Origin: an uncultured Sutterella sp.
GTDB taxonomy: Bacteria > Pseudomonadota > Gammaproteobacteria > Burkholderiales > Burkholderiaceae_F
DNA length: 7,138 nt
Assembly: GCA_900553105.1 (NCBI GenBank)
Contig: USCE01000066.1
Coordinates: 1-7,138, forward strand
Direction: 5' to 3'
Under the pieces are notes generated by a model. That model saw only the letters and a list, made by a program, of their open reading frames with translations. It ran no database searches and was not told the DNA's origin. Shown one piece after another: positions 6,922 to 7,138 of this stretch. Each line of letters opens with the position of its first letter. The first letter of the stretch is position 1. The translations under genes and the position numbers were made by a program.

Positions 6922-6942
6922 AATATTTGAAAATCAAATATT
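6922..6942 (-). repeat. Perfect AT-rich inverted repeat in the rpmH leader
   Basis: AATATTTGA, a three-base AAA spacer, and TCAAATATT form a perfect 9-bp inverted repeat whose near end is ten bases from the rpmH ribosome binding site. On the minus strand it is followed by a short T run. The stem contains only one G-C pair. It may be a weak RNA hairpin near the ribosome binding site, a protein operator, or part of an easily melted origin segment; sequence alone does not decide. Confidence 0.55.
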
Positions 6943-6957
6943 GGAAATTGATACCGT

Positions 6958-6979
6958 GGAACTCCCTTTTGGGTGCTCC
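6958..6979 (-). repeat. Imperfect hairpin in the rpmH leader
   Basis: On the minus strand GGAGCACCC, AAAA and GGGAGTTCC fold into a nine-position stem with a tetraloop. Seven positions are Watson-Crick, one is a G-T wobble and one is an A-A mismatch. It lies 15 bases upstream of the AT-rich repeat at 6922-6942, so the predicted mRNA leader carries two hairpins in tandem. Function is unknown. Confidence 0.45.
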
Positions 6980-7025
6980 AATTCACAAACGAAGGCTTGC
7001 AAAATTTCGATTGAGGCCATCGATC

Positions 7026-7034
7026 TGTGAAAAA
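7026..7034 (-). promoter_or_regulatory. Candidate DnaA box at the rpmH transcription start
   Basis: TTTTTCACA on the minus strand fits the relaxed DnaA-box pattern TTWTNCACA at all nine positions. It covers the expected start point of the rpmH promoter. A single relaxed match can arise by chance, but the origin-flanking setting raises its value. Confidence 0.4.
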
Positions 7035-7039
7035 CATGG

Positions 7040-7048
7040 TATTACACA
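7040..7048 (+). promoter_or_regulatory. Second, weaker DnaA-box-like 9-mer over the rpmH -10
   Basis: TATTACACA fits TTWTNCACA except at position two. It lies six bases from the better box at 7026-7034, in the opposite orientation, and overlaps the -10 hexamer at 7041-7046. Confidence 0.25.
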
Positions 7049-7070
7049 ACAAAAGCCTATGTTTTGTCAA
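7041..7070 (-). promoter_or_regulatory. Promoter of the rpmH operon
   Basis: On the minus strand a perfect -35 hexamer TTGACA (7070-7065) is followed, after an 18-base spacer, by TGTAAT (7046-7041), five of six to the -10 consensus. Transcription would start near 7034 and give rpmH a leader of about 130 bases. No strong terminator separates rpmH, rnpA, yidD and yidC, so this promoter probably drives the whole cluster. Confidence 0.65.
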
Positions 7071-7138
7071 GTCTTTTTGCTAAATCAAACCAAGGATAAC
7101 AAAAAACACTTATTTTCATCATAATCGCTGGACAACAC

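Larger units (their letters stand above)
6902..7138. other. rpmH upstream region, probable edge of the oriC-dnaA intergenic region
   Basis: No credible coding sequence is seen in these 237 bases. The region holds the rpmH ribosome binding site, two inverted repeats, a promoter and two DnaA-box-like 9-mers, and the right part is AT-rich. In many beta- and gammaproteobacteria dnaA lies divergently upstream of rpmH with the origin near or between them. The window ends before any dnaA start, so origin function is inferred from synteny only. Confidence 0.45.

Noticed and set aside
6822..7070. 82-codon minus-strand open frame across the rpmH leader
   Set aside because: It reads out of frame through rpmH and covers promoter and hairpins; no family resemblance.
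6891..7124. 77-codon plus-strand open frame in the rpmH upstream region
   Set aside because: Overlaps the rpmH start and promoter elements, has no ribosome binding site and no recognisable motif.

Overview
The window looks like the left flank of a bacterial chromosomal replication origin. From right to left, all on the minus strand, it carries rpmH, rnpA, yidD, yidC, mnmE, mnmG and the start of rsmG. One unrecognised small membrane-protein gene lies on the plus strand between yidC and mnmE. The protein sequences suggest a low-to-moderate-GC betaproteobacterium, probably Burkholderiales and perhaps near Sutterellaceae or Alcaligenaceae. The main clue is the YidC N-terminus, whose LWMIF...LWDAWQ pattern resembles Bordetella-type YidC. 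This placement comes from remembered sequence features, not a search.

Layout: positions 1-49 are not genomic. They match an Illumina Nextera i7 adapter end to end: flow-cell tail, 8-base index, and Tn5 mosaic end. Native DNA starts at about 50, inside rsmG, so rsmG is cut by the end of the assembly and not by a biological event. rsmG (50-438), mnmG (459-2357) and mnmE (2417-3805) form a compact unit for ribosome and tRNA modification. Two sequences very close to the ParB-binding site parS lie here, one in the mnmE-mnmG gap (2368-2381) and one inside mnmG (789-804). Positions 3806-3925 are a divergent gap with a plausible mnmE promoter. The plus-strand gene for a three-helix membrane protein (3926-4225) ends just before a strong hairpin terminator (4243-4270), which also separates it from the convergent yidC.

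yidC (4291-5991), yidD (6016-6282), rnpA (6266-6730 or 6760) and rpmH (6761-6901) form the classical membrane-insertion, RNase P and L34 cluster. The remaining DNA (6902-7138) is the rpmH leader and promoter region. It has a perfect -35 box, two DnaA-box-like 9-mers at the promoter, and two hairpin-capable repeats in the leader. In related bacteria dnaA and the origin lie just beyond this point, but dnaA is not visible here.

Functionally: rpmH supplies ribosomal protein L34 and rnpA the protein of RNase P. YidD and YidC help place membrane proteins. MnmE and MnmG together make the cmnm5/nm5 modification at U34 of tRNAs, and RsmG methylates 16S rRNA. The window is mostly conserved housekeeping DNA. 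I found no evidence of a new defence, mobile or biosynthetic system. The points most worth a second look are the adapter artefact, the parS pair, the orphan membrane gene, and the layout of the rpmH leader and promoter.
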